DNA of 64,000 nt, taken from positions 62,001 to 126,000 of the forward strand of contig NZ_BAVQ01000006.1 of NCBI RefSeq assembly GCF_000524475.1, written 5' to 3'. Within the stretch, counting starts at the first letter, position 1; each line of letters starts with the position of its first letter. This DNA is from Tomitella biformata AHU 1821 (lineage in GTDB: Bacteria > Actinomycetota > Actinomycetes > Mycobacteriales > Mycobacteriaceae). The notes under the pieces were generated by a model, which was not told the origin of the DNA, did no database searches, and was given only the letters and a program-made list of their open reading frames with translations. Both the position numbers and the translations under genes were made by a program. Positions 53,040 through 61,033 of this stretch are shown here, one piece after another.

Positions 53040-53744
53040 CTACAGATGCGCGGCGAAGAACTCCCGCGTCCGGATCCCCGCGTCCTCCGCGGCGTCGCGC
53101 ACGTGCCGCGGCGAGCCCGAGGCGGAGGCGAACGCGTGGCCCGCCGTCGGGTACCGCACGATTTGCGTCGGTGCGTTCACTGACTCGATCGCCGTGCGCA
53201 GCGCCTCCACCTGCTCGACCGGGATCGACTGGTCCTTGTCCCCATAGAGCCCCAGCCAGGGGACCCGCACGCTGGCGGCGGTCTCGAGCCCGGATTCGAG
53301 TCCCGGCCAGCGGCTTTCGGCGATGCCGCTGCCGTAGAAGGTGACTGCGGCGTCGACGTCGGCGTGCGCGGCCGACCACAGGGCGATGGTGCCGCCCATG
53401 CAGAAGCCGATGATGCCCACCTTCGAGGCGCCGCCGGCGCGCAGAAACGCCACCGCGTTGCCGATGTCCTCGGCGATGCCGTCGCCGGTCAGCGTGGCCA
53501 TGACGGGCCGAGCCTTGCTGAAGTCATGGTCCTCGATCACCGGGTCGCCGGCGCGGTGGTACAGATGCGGGGCCGCCGCGAGATAGCCGCCGCCGGCGAA
53601 AGTGGTTGCCAGCCAGTCGATATAGGGCGTGACGCCCCAGGCCTCCTGGACGATCACGATGCCGGCGCGCGGGGTCCCGGTGGGGCGCGCGATGGTCAGG
53701 GGAGTGCCCTCGGACAGGGCCTTTTCGATCTTCACATCGGCCAT
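53040..53744 (-). CDS. dienelactone hydrolase family protein
   Basis: A 234-residue alpha/beta hydrolase. Catalytic triad Cys115 (GFCMGG), Asp171 (GDKDQSIP) and His203 (AGHAFA), with Glu36 in VQEAWG as in dienelactone hydrolases. The family opens lactones in aromatic ring degradation and hydrolyses other esters. It follows tmsB by 21 nt on the same strand, but the hairpin after it separates it from the acyl-CoA dehydrogenase pair. Physiological substrate unknown. Confidence 0.88.
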   Translation of the reverse strand: MADVKIEKALSEGTPLTIARPTGTPRAGIVIVQEAWGVTPYIDWLATTFAGGGYLAAAPHLYHRAGDPVIEDHDFSKARPVMATLTGDGIAEDIGNAVAFLRAGGASKVGIIGFCMGGTIALWSAAHADVDAAVTFYGSGIAESRWPGLESGLETAASVRVPWLGLYGDKDQSIPVEQVEALRTAIESVNAPTQIVRYPTAGHAFASASGSPRHVRDAAEDAGIRTREFFAAHL

Positions 53745-53765
53745 CTGGTCAACCGTCCCGTCTCA

Positions 53766-55103
53766 TTACCAATGCCACCACGGTTGCAGGGGGACATCCG
53801 CGCTGCCGTTCGCCAGCGGCTTGACGCCGAGGACCTGGTGCAGCTGGATGATGTTGTTCTCGAAGCCGAGCCGTGAGCCGGCCATGTACAGCCCCCACAC
53901 CCGAGCGGTGCCCTCGCCGACCTCGCTCACGCAGAAATCCCAGTTGTCCACAAGATTCTGGACCCACTCTTTGAGGGTGAGCGCGTAGTGCTCGCGCAGG
54001 TTCTCCTCATGCCGGACGTCGAAGCCGGTGTCCTGCATGACGGTGATGATCTTGCCGGAGCCGGTGAGCTCACCGTCGGGAAAGACGTACCGGTCGATGA
54101 ACGCGCCGGCGGTGATCGCGCCGTTGTTGCGGGGCCGGGTGATGCAGTGGTTGAGCAGGCGGCCGCCCGGGCGCAGCTTGTCGAACAGGAACTGGAAGTA
54201 GGCGGGGTAGTTGCTCACGCCGATGTGCTCGGTGATGCCGATTGAGGAGATGCGGTCGAAGCCCGTCTCGGGCACCTCGCGGTAATCGCTGAAGCGCACC
54301 TCGGCCAGCTCGCTCAGGCCCTGCTCGGCGATGGCCTTATTGGCCCACTCCGCCTGCTCCCGCGAGAGCGTCACGCCGATGGCCTTGACCCCACGGGCGG
54401 CGGCGAAGCGGACCATGCCGCCCCACCCACAGCCGACGTCGAGCAGCCGCATGCCGGGCTCGAGGCCGAGCTTGTCGAATACCAGCTGGTACTTGGCCTC
54501 TTGCGCCTGCTCGAGGGTGTCCTCGGGGGAGTGGTAGACGGCGCAGGTGTATGTCATCGATGGGCCGAGCACCTTCTCGTAGAACGCATTGGACACGTCG
54601 TAGTGGTGCTTGATCACCTCCGCGTCGCGCGACTTGGAGTGCCGCAGGCCCTCGGTGACGCGGCGCCAGCGCGGGAGCGTCTCCTGTGGCGGCGGCGGCA
54701 GGAGACGCAGGCGGTCCCGGCCGAGGGAGCGCGCGATGGCGGCGACATCCTTGGGCGACGGGCGGCGCAGCCGGATCTCCTCGATGAGCTTCTTGAAGAT
54801 CGGGTACGGGTCGCCCGGATGCGCGCCGATCAGGTCCAGGTCGCCGGAGACGAAGGCGCGGGCCAGGCCGAGGTCGCCGGGCGCGGTGGCGATGAAGTTC
54901 GCGCCGCGCGGGGTCTTCAGGTTCACGCCTACCTCGGCGTCGACAGGCCCGGTGGCGGAGCCGTCATATGCCGTGAACGCGATGGGGAACGGGCCCTCGG
55001 AGACCGTGTCCAGCATCTCGGCAAGCGTGAGCTCGGGGGAGCGGCCGCCGCCAAGAAGGGAACTGAAGAAGCTGTCCATGGGGGCTCCCTTGAACATCGT
55101 CAT
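53766..55103 (-). CDS. tmsB: SAM-dependent fatty acyl methyltransferase (10-methylene stearate)
   Basis: A 445-residue cyclopropane-synthase-fold enzyme: SAM motif LDVGCGWGG (221-229), HHYDVSNAFYEKVLG, MTYTCAVY and SIGITEHIG with the conserved Glu. The N-terminal 130 residues are the lipid-binding extension. Coupling to the FAD oxidoreductase (ATGA, 55100-55103) identifies the TmsB-TmsA pair: TmsB methylenates oleoyl phospholipid at C10 and TmsA reduces it to 10-methylstearate (tuberculostearate). A second start (Met9, 55079) has AAGGGAG upstream and may be the true one. Confidence 0.88.
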   Translation of the reverse strand: MTMFKGAPMDSFFSSLLGGGRSPELTLAEMLDTVSEGPFPIAFTAYDGSATGPVDAEVGVNLKTPRGANFIATAPGDLGLARAFVSGDLDLIGAHPGDPYPIFKKLIEEIRLRRPSPKDVAAIARSLGRDRLRLLPPPPQETLPRWRRVTEGLRHSKSRDAEVIKHHYDVSNAFYEKVLGPSMTYTCAVYHSPEDTLEQAQEAKYQLVFDKLGLEPGMRLLDVGCGWGGMVRFAAARGVKAIGVTLSREQAEWANKAIAEQGLSELAEVRFSDYREVPETGFDRISSIGITEHIGVSNYPAYFQFLFDKLRPGGRLLNHCITRPRNNGAITAGAFIDRYVFPDGELTGSGKIITVMQDTGFDVRHEENLREHYALTLKEWVQNLVDNWDFCVSEVGEGTARVWGLYMAGSRLGFENNIIQLHQVLGVKPLANGSADVPLQPWWHW

Positions 55104-56542
55104 TGTCGTCTAACCGCCTTTGCATACAGATCTAGCAGACGTGAGTGGGGGTCGTAGCGGCGTTTGAGCTCGGAATAGCGCTCACCGCCGTACATCTCAT
55201 GGAACTCATCCTCGTCGTAAAACGACTCTGAGTACAGGGATTTATGGCCGTCGAGCTCGGAGACTTTGCGCTCGATCAGCCGGTTCATCGCGCCGATGGG
55301 CTCGCCGGGCACTATTGGCACCGATGACCAGAAGCCGATGTTGACGTAGGTGCGCTTGGGCTCGAGGGGGTACAGCGTCCAGGGCTGCGCGGCGTCATCC
55401 AGGGCGGCGCCGGGCCGGCCTTCACGCAGCCGCAGCGGGCACAGCCACACCGGTTCAATCTCGGTGGTCGGCAGGAACCACTGAACGAACTCCGCGGTGT
55501 TTTCTATCGGCACCTCGATGTCCTGCACGACGCGCTCCCGCGGGGGCTTGCCCTTGCGCCTCTCGAGCCGATCGCCAATGTCGTACTTCTGGTCCAGGCC
55601 GATGAGCTTCCAGTAGAAGCTGCTGCGCAAGAAGCGCTTTGGCCACCAGCGACGGATCTTCGGGTTCTGTGTGCCGAACGCGCGCGAGCACCAGAACCAG
55701 TCGGTGTCCCAGCGCCACAGGTAGTCGCGGATGGTCAGCAGGTCGGTCTTAGGGCTCTGTCCCGGCGCGTGCTGGAGGGACCGGTAGAAGATGTCCTGAT
55801 CGGTGTAATCACTGGTGGGGCCGGGCTTCGAGGCCTGCTCGCCCAGCACCAGGTAGGACTCGTCGGGGGCGAACACGACGCCGTCGAGGTAGTCCACGCG
55901 GATGCCATCGTGTGTGTGCTCCAGGGCGATCGTGGCCATCGCCTCCTGCAGCTCCACCAGATCGGCGAAGCGCACGTGCCGCAGGCGCACGTACGGCTCC
56001 ACCGGCTCGAGCTCGATGCGCAGCCGCGTGGAATAGCCGAGAGTGCCATAGGAATTGGGGAAACCGTGGAATAGGTCAGAGGTCTCGGGATCCTCAGGTC
56101 GAGCTGTGATGATCTCGCCAGTGGCGGTGAGGATGTCCATCTCCAACACGGACTCGTGTGGCAGGCCGTTGCGGAAGGACGTGGCCTCGATGCCGAGCCC
56201 GGTCACCGCGCCGCCGAGGGTGATCGTCTTGAGTTGCGGCACCACCAGCGGCGCGAGCCCGAACTGCAGCGTCGCGTCCACTAGGTCCTCGTACGTGCAC
56301 ATCCCCTGCACATCGGCGGTGCGCGCAGCGGTGTTCACGGAGATGACACCGCCGAGCCCCGACACATCGAGACCCGGCGCGTTGGTCTTGCCGCGGGCGC
56401 GGAATAGATTTGAGGTCTTTTTGGCCAGGCGCACAGGAGCGCCGACGGGAATGTCCCGATAGCTGGCCAGCAGTTTCTCGACGCCGTCGTGGTGCGCGCG
56501 CGGGCCCACCAGGCGAACGCGATTATGAGTGAAATTGCGCAA
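55100..56542 (-). CDS. tmsA: FAD-dependent reductase of 10-methylene fatty acids
   Basis: A 480-residue VAO-family flavoprotein (GVISVNTAARTADVQGMCTY flavin segment, TLGGAVTGLGIEATSFRNG). It lowers 10-methylene to 10-methyl stearoyl chains made by TmsB. The gene ends overlapping tmsB, and the order TmsA then TmsB is as in mycobacteria. The TTG at 56542 is the longest start, but an internal GTG at 56509 is possible. The amidase gene is 52 nt upstream on the same strand. Confidence 0.87.
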   Translation of the reverse strand: MRNFTHNRVRLVGPRAHHDGVEKLLASYRDIPVGAPVRLAKKTSNLFRARGKTNAPGLDVSGLGGVISVNTAARTADVQGMCTYEDLVDATLQFGLAPLVVPQLKTITLGGAVTGLGIEATSFRNGLPHESVLEMDILTATGEIITARPEDPETSDLFHGFPNSYGTLGYSTRLRIELEPVEPYVRLRHVRFADLVELQEAMATIALEHTHDGIRVDYLDGVVFAPDESYLVLGEQASKPGPTSDYTDQDIFYRSLQHAPGQSPKTDLLTIRDYLWRWDTDWFWCSRAFGTQNPKIRRWWPKRFLRSSFYWKLIGLDQKYDIGDRLERRKGKPPRERVVQDIEVPIENTAEFVQWFLPTTEIEPVWLCPLRLREGRPGAALDDAAQPWTLYPLEPKRTYVNIGFWSSVPIVPGEPIGAMNRLIERKVSELDGHKSLYSESFYDEDEFHEMYGGERYSELKRRYDPHSRLLDLYAKAVRRQ

Positions 56543-56594
56543 TTATCCGTGCACCTCCCATCTATTTTTGTGACTCTACTGCGAAACTGCCACG

Positions 56595-57449
56595 CTAGCC
56601 GGTGGGTGCGGCAAGACCGGTCAGAAAGTCCACTATGCCCGCCGATAGCGACTTCGAATAGCCCTTGCGCACAGATGGATCGGCGAGAAGAGCACCTTCG
56701 ATGCCGTTGCCCATGTTGGCCATCTGCACGACCACCGCGGGAACCCGGGCGAGGCCCAGCTCGGCCATGGTGCCGTTCGCCTGCAGCCCCTCCTCGCCGG
56801 CGTACGTGGATGGGATCAGCTCGACGGCCACCATCGCGTCGCGGATGGACAGGGCCAGGTCCGCGGATTGCTGCTCGACGGGATCGCCTGTGACGGCGGT
56901 CGGGTAGTCGATGTAGAAGCCGTAGCTGAACTCCGGGCCGGCGTCGGCGTGCAGCGAGATGAACGCGTCCGCACCCGCCTGGTTGGCTGCCTCGATGCGC
57001 TGGTCCACGCAGGCCCCGCCGCCGGAATCGTCGCCGCGGCTGACGATCACCTCCGCGCCCAGCCTCTTCAGGTCCGCGGCCAGCAGCTGGGATGTCTGCA
57101 GGGTGAACGACTCCTCCCGGAGCCCGGCGTTGGTGATCGCGCCCTCGGTCTGGCACTGCACGGTGCCGCCGTGGCCGTCGGGCACCATCTGCCACATCTC
57201 GTCCCCGATCGGCCCGCCATGGCCCGGGTCCAGGTAGACCGTCTTGCCGATCAGCGGCTGCTCGGCCGTGGGTGTCGGGGTCGGCGAGGCCGTGGGGGAG
57301 TCGGCGGGGTCGCCGGGGGCCGAGCTGGCGGCCGCCGAGCTGTCGGAGCTGGCGGGAATCGTGCAGCCGGTGAGCGCGAGGCCGACGGCGGCGGCAATCG
57401 CGACAACGGCGCTGCGACGGGGGACGAGAGAGGAGGGTGTGACGCGCAT
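56595..57449 (-). CDS. N-acetylmuramoyl-L-alanine amidase-like lipoprotein, catalytic Glu to Gln
   Basis: A 284-residue Amidase_3-family protein with a lipobox LALTGC (Cys29) and a Pro/Ser/Thr linker, so tethered outside the membrane. Zinc ligands are His77 (DPGHGG), a Glu at 112-113 (LREESFTL) and His167 (SLHADA). The C-terminal motif is VVVQMANM: Gln242 replaces the catalytic glutamate (Rv3717-type enzymes read LELGNM). Cys99 and Cys147 could form a disulfide. It occupies the Rv3717 position beside ybaB-recR, so it is orthologous, but hydrolysis may be lost or altered. Confidence 0.85.
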   Translation of the reverse strand: MRVTPSSLVPRRSAVVAIAAAVGLALTGCTIPASSDSSAAASSAPGDPADSPTASPTPTPTAEQPLIGKTVYLDPGHGGPIGDEMWQMVPDGHGGTVQCQTEGAITNAGLREESFTLQTSQLLAADLKRLGAEVIVSRGDDSGGGACVDQRIEAANQAGADAFISLHADAGPEFSYGFYIDYPTAVTGDPVEQQSADLALSIRDAMVAVELIPSTYAGEEGLQANGTMAELGLARVPAVVVQMANMGNGIEGALLADPSVRKGYSKSLSAGIVDFLTGLAAPTG

Positions 57450-57534
57450 CCGTCCACCTTAATGTCCCTGCGACTAGGCTGGGCCGGAGCCGGGCAAAGG
57501 GCCCGGATTCCACGTTTTGAGAGGACCGCATCCG

Positions 57535-57885
57535 ATGCAACCCGGCGGCCAGCCCGATATGCAGCAACTCCTTCAGCAGGCCCAGCAGATGCAGCAGCAG
57601 CTCATGGCCGCCCAGGCCGAGCTGGCGCAGGCGCAGGTCCAGGGCCAGGCCGGCGGCGGGCTCGTCACGGCGACGGTGAGCGGCTCGGGCGATCTGCTCG
57701 CGCTGGCCATCGACCCCAAGGTGGTCGACCCCGAGGACATCGAGACGCTGCAGGACCTCGTGATCGGCGCGGTGGCCGACGCCGCCCGCAACGCCCAGGA
57801 TGTGGCGGCCAGCAAGCTCGGCCCGTTGGCGGGTGGGCTGGGTCTGCCGGGTATGGGCGGCGGGCTCGGCCTGCCGGGTCTCTAA
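57535..57885 (+). CDS. ybaB: YbaB/EbfC nucleoid-associated protein
   Basis: A 116-residue DNA-binding protein. The N-terminal helix is glutamine-rich ([16 protein letters not shown]), and the core [29 protein letters not shown] is diagnostic. The ATG at 57535 has AGAGGA upstream; TTG at 57517 is less suitable. The C-terminal [17 protein letters not shown] repeat is a lineage-specific tail. It precedes recR by 3 nt, the conserved ybaB-recR pair. Confidence 0.95.
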   Translation: MQPGGQPDMQQLLQQAQQMQQQLMAAQAELAQAQVQGQAGGGLVTATVSGSGDLLALAIDPKVVDPEDIETLQDLVIGAVADAARNAQDVAASKLGPLAGGLGLPGMGGGLGLPGL

Positions 57886-57888
57886 GCC

Positions 57889-58497
57889 ATGTATGAAGGT
57901 CCAGTACAGGATCTGATCGACGAGTTGGGCAAGCTGCCCGGCATCGGGCCCAAGAGCGCCCAGCGCATCGCGTTCCACATCCTCACGGTGGAGCCCGCGG
58001 ATATCGACCGGCTCAAGGGCGCGCTGCAGAAGGTGCGCGACGGCGTCCGATACTGCGAGGACTGCGGCACCGTCTCGGATAAGGAGAAGTGCCGGATCTG
58101 CACCGACCCGCGCCGCGACCGCACCCGTATCTGCGTGGTCGAAGAGCCCAAGGACGTGCCCGCCATCGAGCGGACGCGCGAGTTCAAGGGGCTCTACCAC
58201 GTGCTCGGCGGGGCGCTGAACCCCATCGGCGGGGTTGGGCCGGACCAGTTGCGCATCCGCGAGCTGCTCACGCGCATCGGCAACCAGATCGACGGCGTGG
58301 ACGTCGCCGAGGTCATCATCGCCACCGACCCCAACACCGAGGGCGAGGCCACCGCCACCTACCTGGTGCGAATGCTTCGGGACTTCCCCGGGCTGAGCGT
58401 GAGCCGCCTGGCTTCCGGCCTGCCGATGGGCTCGGACATCGAGTACGCCGACGAGATGACGCTGGGCCGGGCAATGTCCGGCCGCCGCACGATGTGA
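57889..58497 (+). CDS. recR: recombination mediator RecR
   Basis: A 202-residue RecR: helix-hairpin-helix GIGPKSAQR (18-26), zinc finger Cys56, Cys59, Cys68, Cys71, and a Toprim domain with [22 protein letters not shown]. Works with RecO/RecF to load RecA at gapped DNA. Length is standard. Confidence 0.97.
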   Translation: MYEGPVQDLIDELGKLPGIGPKSAQRIAFHILTVEPADIDRLKGALQKVRDGVRYCEDCGTVSDKEKCRICTDPRRDRTRICVVEEPKDVPAIERTREFKGLYHVLGGALNPIGGVGPDQLRIRELLTRIGNQIDGVDVAEVIIATDPNTEGEATATYLVRMLRDFPGLSVSRLASGLPMGSDIEYADEMTLGRAMSGRRTM

Positions 58498-58499
58498 GC

Positions 58500-59009
58500 A
58501 TGCAGCTCATCGCGATCGACGGCCCGTCGGGCTCTGGCAAGTCGATGTATGCCGACAGGCTGGTCGAGCGGCTGCGGCAGGGCGGCGCCGCGGTCGCGTT
58601 GGTGCGCACAGACCACTTCGCGACGTGGGCTCGGCCTGCCTCGTGGTGGCCTTCGCTGCAGGAGTGCGTGCTCGAGCCGCTGCTCGCCGGCCGCGCCGGG
58701 GCCTATCGCCCGCTGGAATGGTCGGGGACGGCGCGGGAGTGGAGCGTGCGTCCCGGATCTGTCATAGGGGTTCCGGTGCCAGACATCCTTGTGCTGGAGG
58801 GTGTCACGTCCGCACGCCGCTCCGTCGCCGATCGGCTGGACCGCGCGCTCTGGGTCGAGTGGGGCTCCGAGGCTGAGCGGCTCGAGCGGTCCGTGGCCCG
58901 CGACGGCGAGGACTACCGCGAACTGCTGCGGCGCTGGCAGCTGTTCGAGCGCGGCTGGTTCGCCGTCGACGACACCCGGTCCCGCTGCGAGGTCGTCGCC
59001 GGGGGCTGA
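58500..59009 (+). CDS. P-loop NTPase, uridine kinase-like
   Basis: A 169-residue small kinase-like protein with Walker A GPSGSGKS (8-15) and a region TDHFATWARPASWW typical of uridine/nucleoside-type kinases or small ATPases next to recR in actinobacteria. The start at 58500 lies 3 nt after the recR stop; the upstream open frame is antisense-like reading of recR. Substrate not known. Confidence 0.78.
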   Translation: MQLIAIDGPSGSGKSMYADRLVERLRQGGAAVALVRTDHFATWARPASWWPSLQECVLEPLLAGRAGAYRPLEWSGTAREWSVRPGSVIGVPVPDILVLEGVTSARRSVADRLDRALWVEWGSEAERLERSVARDGEDYRELLRRWQLFERGWFAVDDTRSRCEVVAGG

Positions 59010-59060
59010 CTGAGGCCGCTCTGACGCTCTGCCGTTGTGCCGTTGTGCCGTTTCGCGGGT

Positions 59061-59123
59061 TCGCCGCGGCTGCGTGGCCACGCCGTCGTTGCAAGCGAGG
59101 TTCGCCTGTGCAACTGCGGCGAA
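59061..59123 (+). repeat. 63-bp direct repeat, left copy
   Basis: Begins TCGCCGCGGCT and ends GCGGCGAA, so its ends are inverted. By hand count about 51 of 63 positions match the right copy at 60202-60264. The core shared block is TGCAAGCG-GGTTCG. The two copies bracket the gene at 59208-60173. Confidence 0.75.
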
Positions 59124-59139
59124 TCGCGGGCCACGGGGG

Positions 59140-59166
59140 TTATCCACAAGTGCTCCGCTGTCCACA
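59140..59166. promoter_or_regulatory. TTATCCACA and related 9-mer upstream of nuclease-fold gene
   Basis: TTATCCACA (59140-59148) matches the DnaA-box consensus exactly and CTGTCCACA (59158-59166) partly. Only two are present, with no AT-rich element, so this is not an origin. The pair lies 42-68 nt before the gene at 59208 and may be its control site. Confidence 0.35.
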
Positions 59167-59207
59167 GGCTCCCCAATTTCGGCACTTCGCCCCCGGCCCG
59201 GTGCCGC

Positions 59208-60173
59208 ATGATCGAAATCATGGGGAGAGATAAGCCGTCGTTGCTGCACCGATCCGACGCGGTCCGGGAGGGGCTGACCGACGCGGAACTGCTGGGCCGA
59301 TTGAAACGGCGGGAACTTGTCAGGGTGGCGCGCGGCAGCTACCTGCGCGAGTCTGAGCATCGCCACCTCGACGCGCTCGACCAACATCTGACCCGGGTCC
59401 TCGCGGCCGCCCATCGCAACGGCGACGGGGTGGTGTTCAGCCACGTCTCAGCCGCGGTGCTGCACGGCTATGACCTGTGGGACTGTCCAGTGGGCGAGGT
59501 CCATCTGACTCAAGGCGGCGGCCACGGGACTCGGCGGCATGGACTACACCGGCACCACGAGAAGCTCGAGCCAGGCGAGATCGTCTCGATCGGCGGCCTT
59601 CAGGTGACGTCCGCCGCCCGGACAATAGCCGACTTGGCTCGCATGTCGAGTCTGAAGGCGTCCGTTGTGGCTGGGGATTGCGCTCTGCGCCGGGGGCTGT
59701 CGCCAGGCCTTCTCACGGATACGATCTTTGCCGCCAAGGGCCGACGCGGGGCCGCGAAGGCGAGGCAGGCCGTCGCACTGATGGATGGACGGAGCGAAAG
59801 TGTGGGCGAATCCCTCAGTCGGCTGCTCATCGCTCAGGTCCGGCTCCCCGAACCGGACTTGCAAAAGCATGTGTGGGGCGCTGGTGGCAGTCCACTGGGC
59901 CGGACTGACTTCCACTTCCCCGGCCGCGCTGTCGTCGGGGAATTCGACGGCAAGGTCAAATATGGCAAGTACCTCAAACCAGGCCAGGAGCCCGGCGACG
60001 CCGTCTATCTGGAGAAGGTCCGCGAGGATCGCATTCGTGACACCGGACTGGTGGTGGTCCGGTGGACCTGGGCCGACCTCAGCCGTCCAAACGTCTTTCG
60101 CCGTCGAATCCTGGAGGCGTTCGAGCGTGGCCGCAAGGAAATCTCGCTTAACCCTGCTCTCGCAGACCTCTGA
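59208..60173 (+). CDS. AbiEi-type winged-helix plus PD-(D/E)XK nuclease-fold protein
   Basis: A 321-residue protein. Residues about 15-50 (EGLTDAELLGRLKRRELVRVARGSYL) form the AbiEi antitoxin-type winged helix. The C-terminal half carries a PD-(D/E)XK-like site: Glu201, Asp234 (GRTDFHFP), Glu245 and Lys249 (VVGEFDGKVKYG). This combination is widespread in actinobacteria and is often called an AbiEi antitoxin domain or DUF559-like protein; no toxin partner is adjacent. Start could be ATG 59208 or 59220; no good ribosome binding site. Bracketed by 63-bp repeats, so probably moved in as a cassette. Confidence 0.8.
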   Translation: MIEIMGRDKPSLLHRSDAVREGLTDAELLGRLKRRELVRVARGSYLRESEHRHLDALDQHLTRVLAAAHRNGDGVVFSHVSAAVLHGYDLWDCPVGEVHLTQGGGHGTRRHGLHRHHEKLEPGEIVSIGGLQVTSAARTIADLARMSSLKASVVAGDCALRRGLSPGLLTDTIFAAKGRRGAAKARQAVALMDGRSESVGESLSRLLIAQVRLPEPDLQKHVWGAGGSPLGRTDFHFPGRAVVGEFDGKVKYGKYLKPGQEPGDAVYLEKVREDRIRDTGLVVVRWTWADLSRPNVFRRRILEAFERGRKEISLNPALADL

Positions 60174-60201
60174 CCGGTCTCCGGCCAGCCTGTGGCCAAG
60201 C

Positions 60202-60264
60202 TCGCCGCGGCTTCGCCGGGAGGCCGTTGCTGCAAGCGCGGTTCGGCTGTGTAACCGCGGCGAA
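60202..60264 (+). repeat. 63-bp direct repeat, right copy
   Basis: Begins TCGCCGCGGCTTCGCC and ends GCGGCGAA. Same length and orientation as the left copy at 59061-59123, about 81 percent identical by hand count. It begins 28 nt after the nuclease-fold gene stop, and the following GGAGGATCGGCGGCGAA (60269-60301) is a further degenerate piece. Confidence 0.75.
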
Positions 60265-60301
60265 CTGGGAGGATCGGCGGCGAATTCGGAGGATCGGCGG
60301 T

Positions 60302-61033
60302 TCAGCGGGCCGCGAGGCGCTCGCTGCGCAGCAGGTCCACCTCGGCGAGCTGAAGCGGGGCCAGCGCGGAGAGCTCCACGCCGAGCGCGCGGGCGATCAG
60401 CAGATCTGCCAGCTCGGGGTTGCGGGCCAGGACGGGCCCGTGCAGATAGGTCGCGATCAGCGAGCCCTGCGCGCCGCCCTCGAATCGCTCGCCGGCCGTC
60501 TCGGCGGGGCGGTTGCCCGCACCGCTGAGGACCCTGCCGAGGGGTGCGGCGTCGGGGCCGAGAGTCGTTGCCCCGCCGTGGTTCTCAAAGCCGGTCAGTT
60601 TTCCGGTGAGCCCGGCGATCCGGGGTTCGGCGACGACCTCGCCGATGCTGCGGGCCCCGGCTGGCGTGGTGGTCGCGTCGAGCAGGCCGAGGCCCTCGAC
60701 GCGACGGCCGTCGGAGGTCTCGAACCACTCGCCGAGCACCTGCAGACCGGCGCACACCGCGAGGGTGGGCGCGCCGCGGCGGACGGCGGACTGCAGTCCG
60801 GGGTGGCGGGTCATGTGCCGCGCGGCGAGCATTTGCGCGGTGTCCTCGCCGCCGCCGAGCGTGTAGATGTCGAGGGAATCGGGCACGGGCTCGCCGAATC
60901 CGGTCTCGATGATCTCCGCGTCATGGCCGCGCATGCGGAGGCGTTGGCGCAGGACGAGGGCGTTGCCGCCGTCGCCGTAGGTGCCCAGGACGTCGGGCAG
61001 GATCAGGCCGATTCGCACCGTGGAGCTGGTCAT
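60302..61033 (-). CDS. gatD: lipid II isoglutaminyl synthase, glutaminase subunit
   Basis: A 243-residue class I glutamine amidotransferase of the CobB/CobQ type. Catalytic Cys94 in LAVCAGLQVLG and His198 in TYLHGP. It supplies ammonia to MurT for amidation of D-glutamate in the peptidoglycan stem. Its ATG shares one base with the murT stop (TGATG), giving tight coupling. The large open frame extending to 61675 is murT read in another frame and is rejected. Confidence 0.95.
   Translation of the reverse strand: MTSSTVRIGLILPDVLGTYGDGGNALVLRQRLRMRGHDAEIIETGFGEPVPDSLDIYTLGGGEDTAQMLAARHMTRHPGLQSAVRRGAPTLAVCAGLQVLGEWFETSDGRRVEGLGLLDATTTPAGARSIGEVVAEPRIAGLTGKLTGFENHGGATTLGPDAAPLGRVLSGAGNRPAETAGERFEGGAQGSLIATYLHGPVLARNPELADLLIARALGVELSALAPLQLAEVDLLRSERLAAR

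Noticed and set aside
59140-59166. DnaA-box-like 9-mers as a chromosomal origin
   Set aside because: Only one exact and one partial box, no AT-rich unwinding region, no dnaA or dnaN; more likely a local site of the nuclease-fold gene.
59208-60173. Complete type IV toxin-antitoxin system
   Set aside because: Only the AbiEi-like protein is present; no AbiEii nucleotidyltransferase toxin adjoins it, and its C-terminus looks like a nuclease fold.
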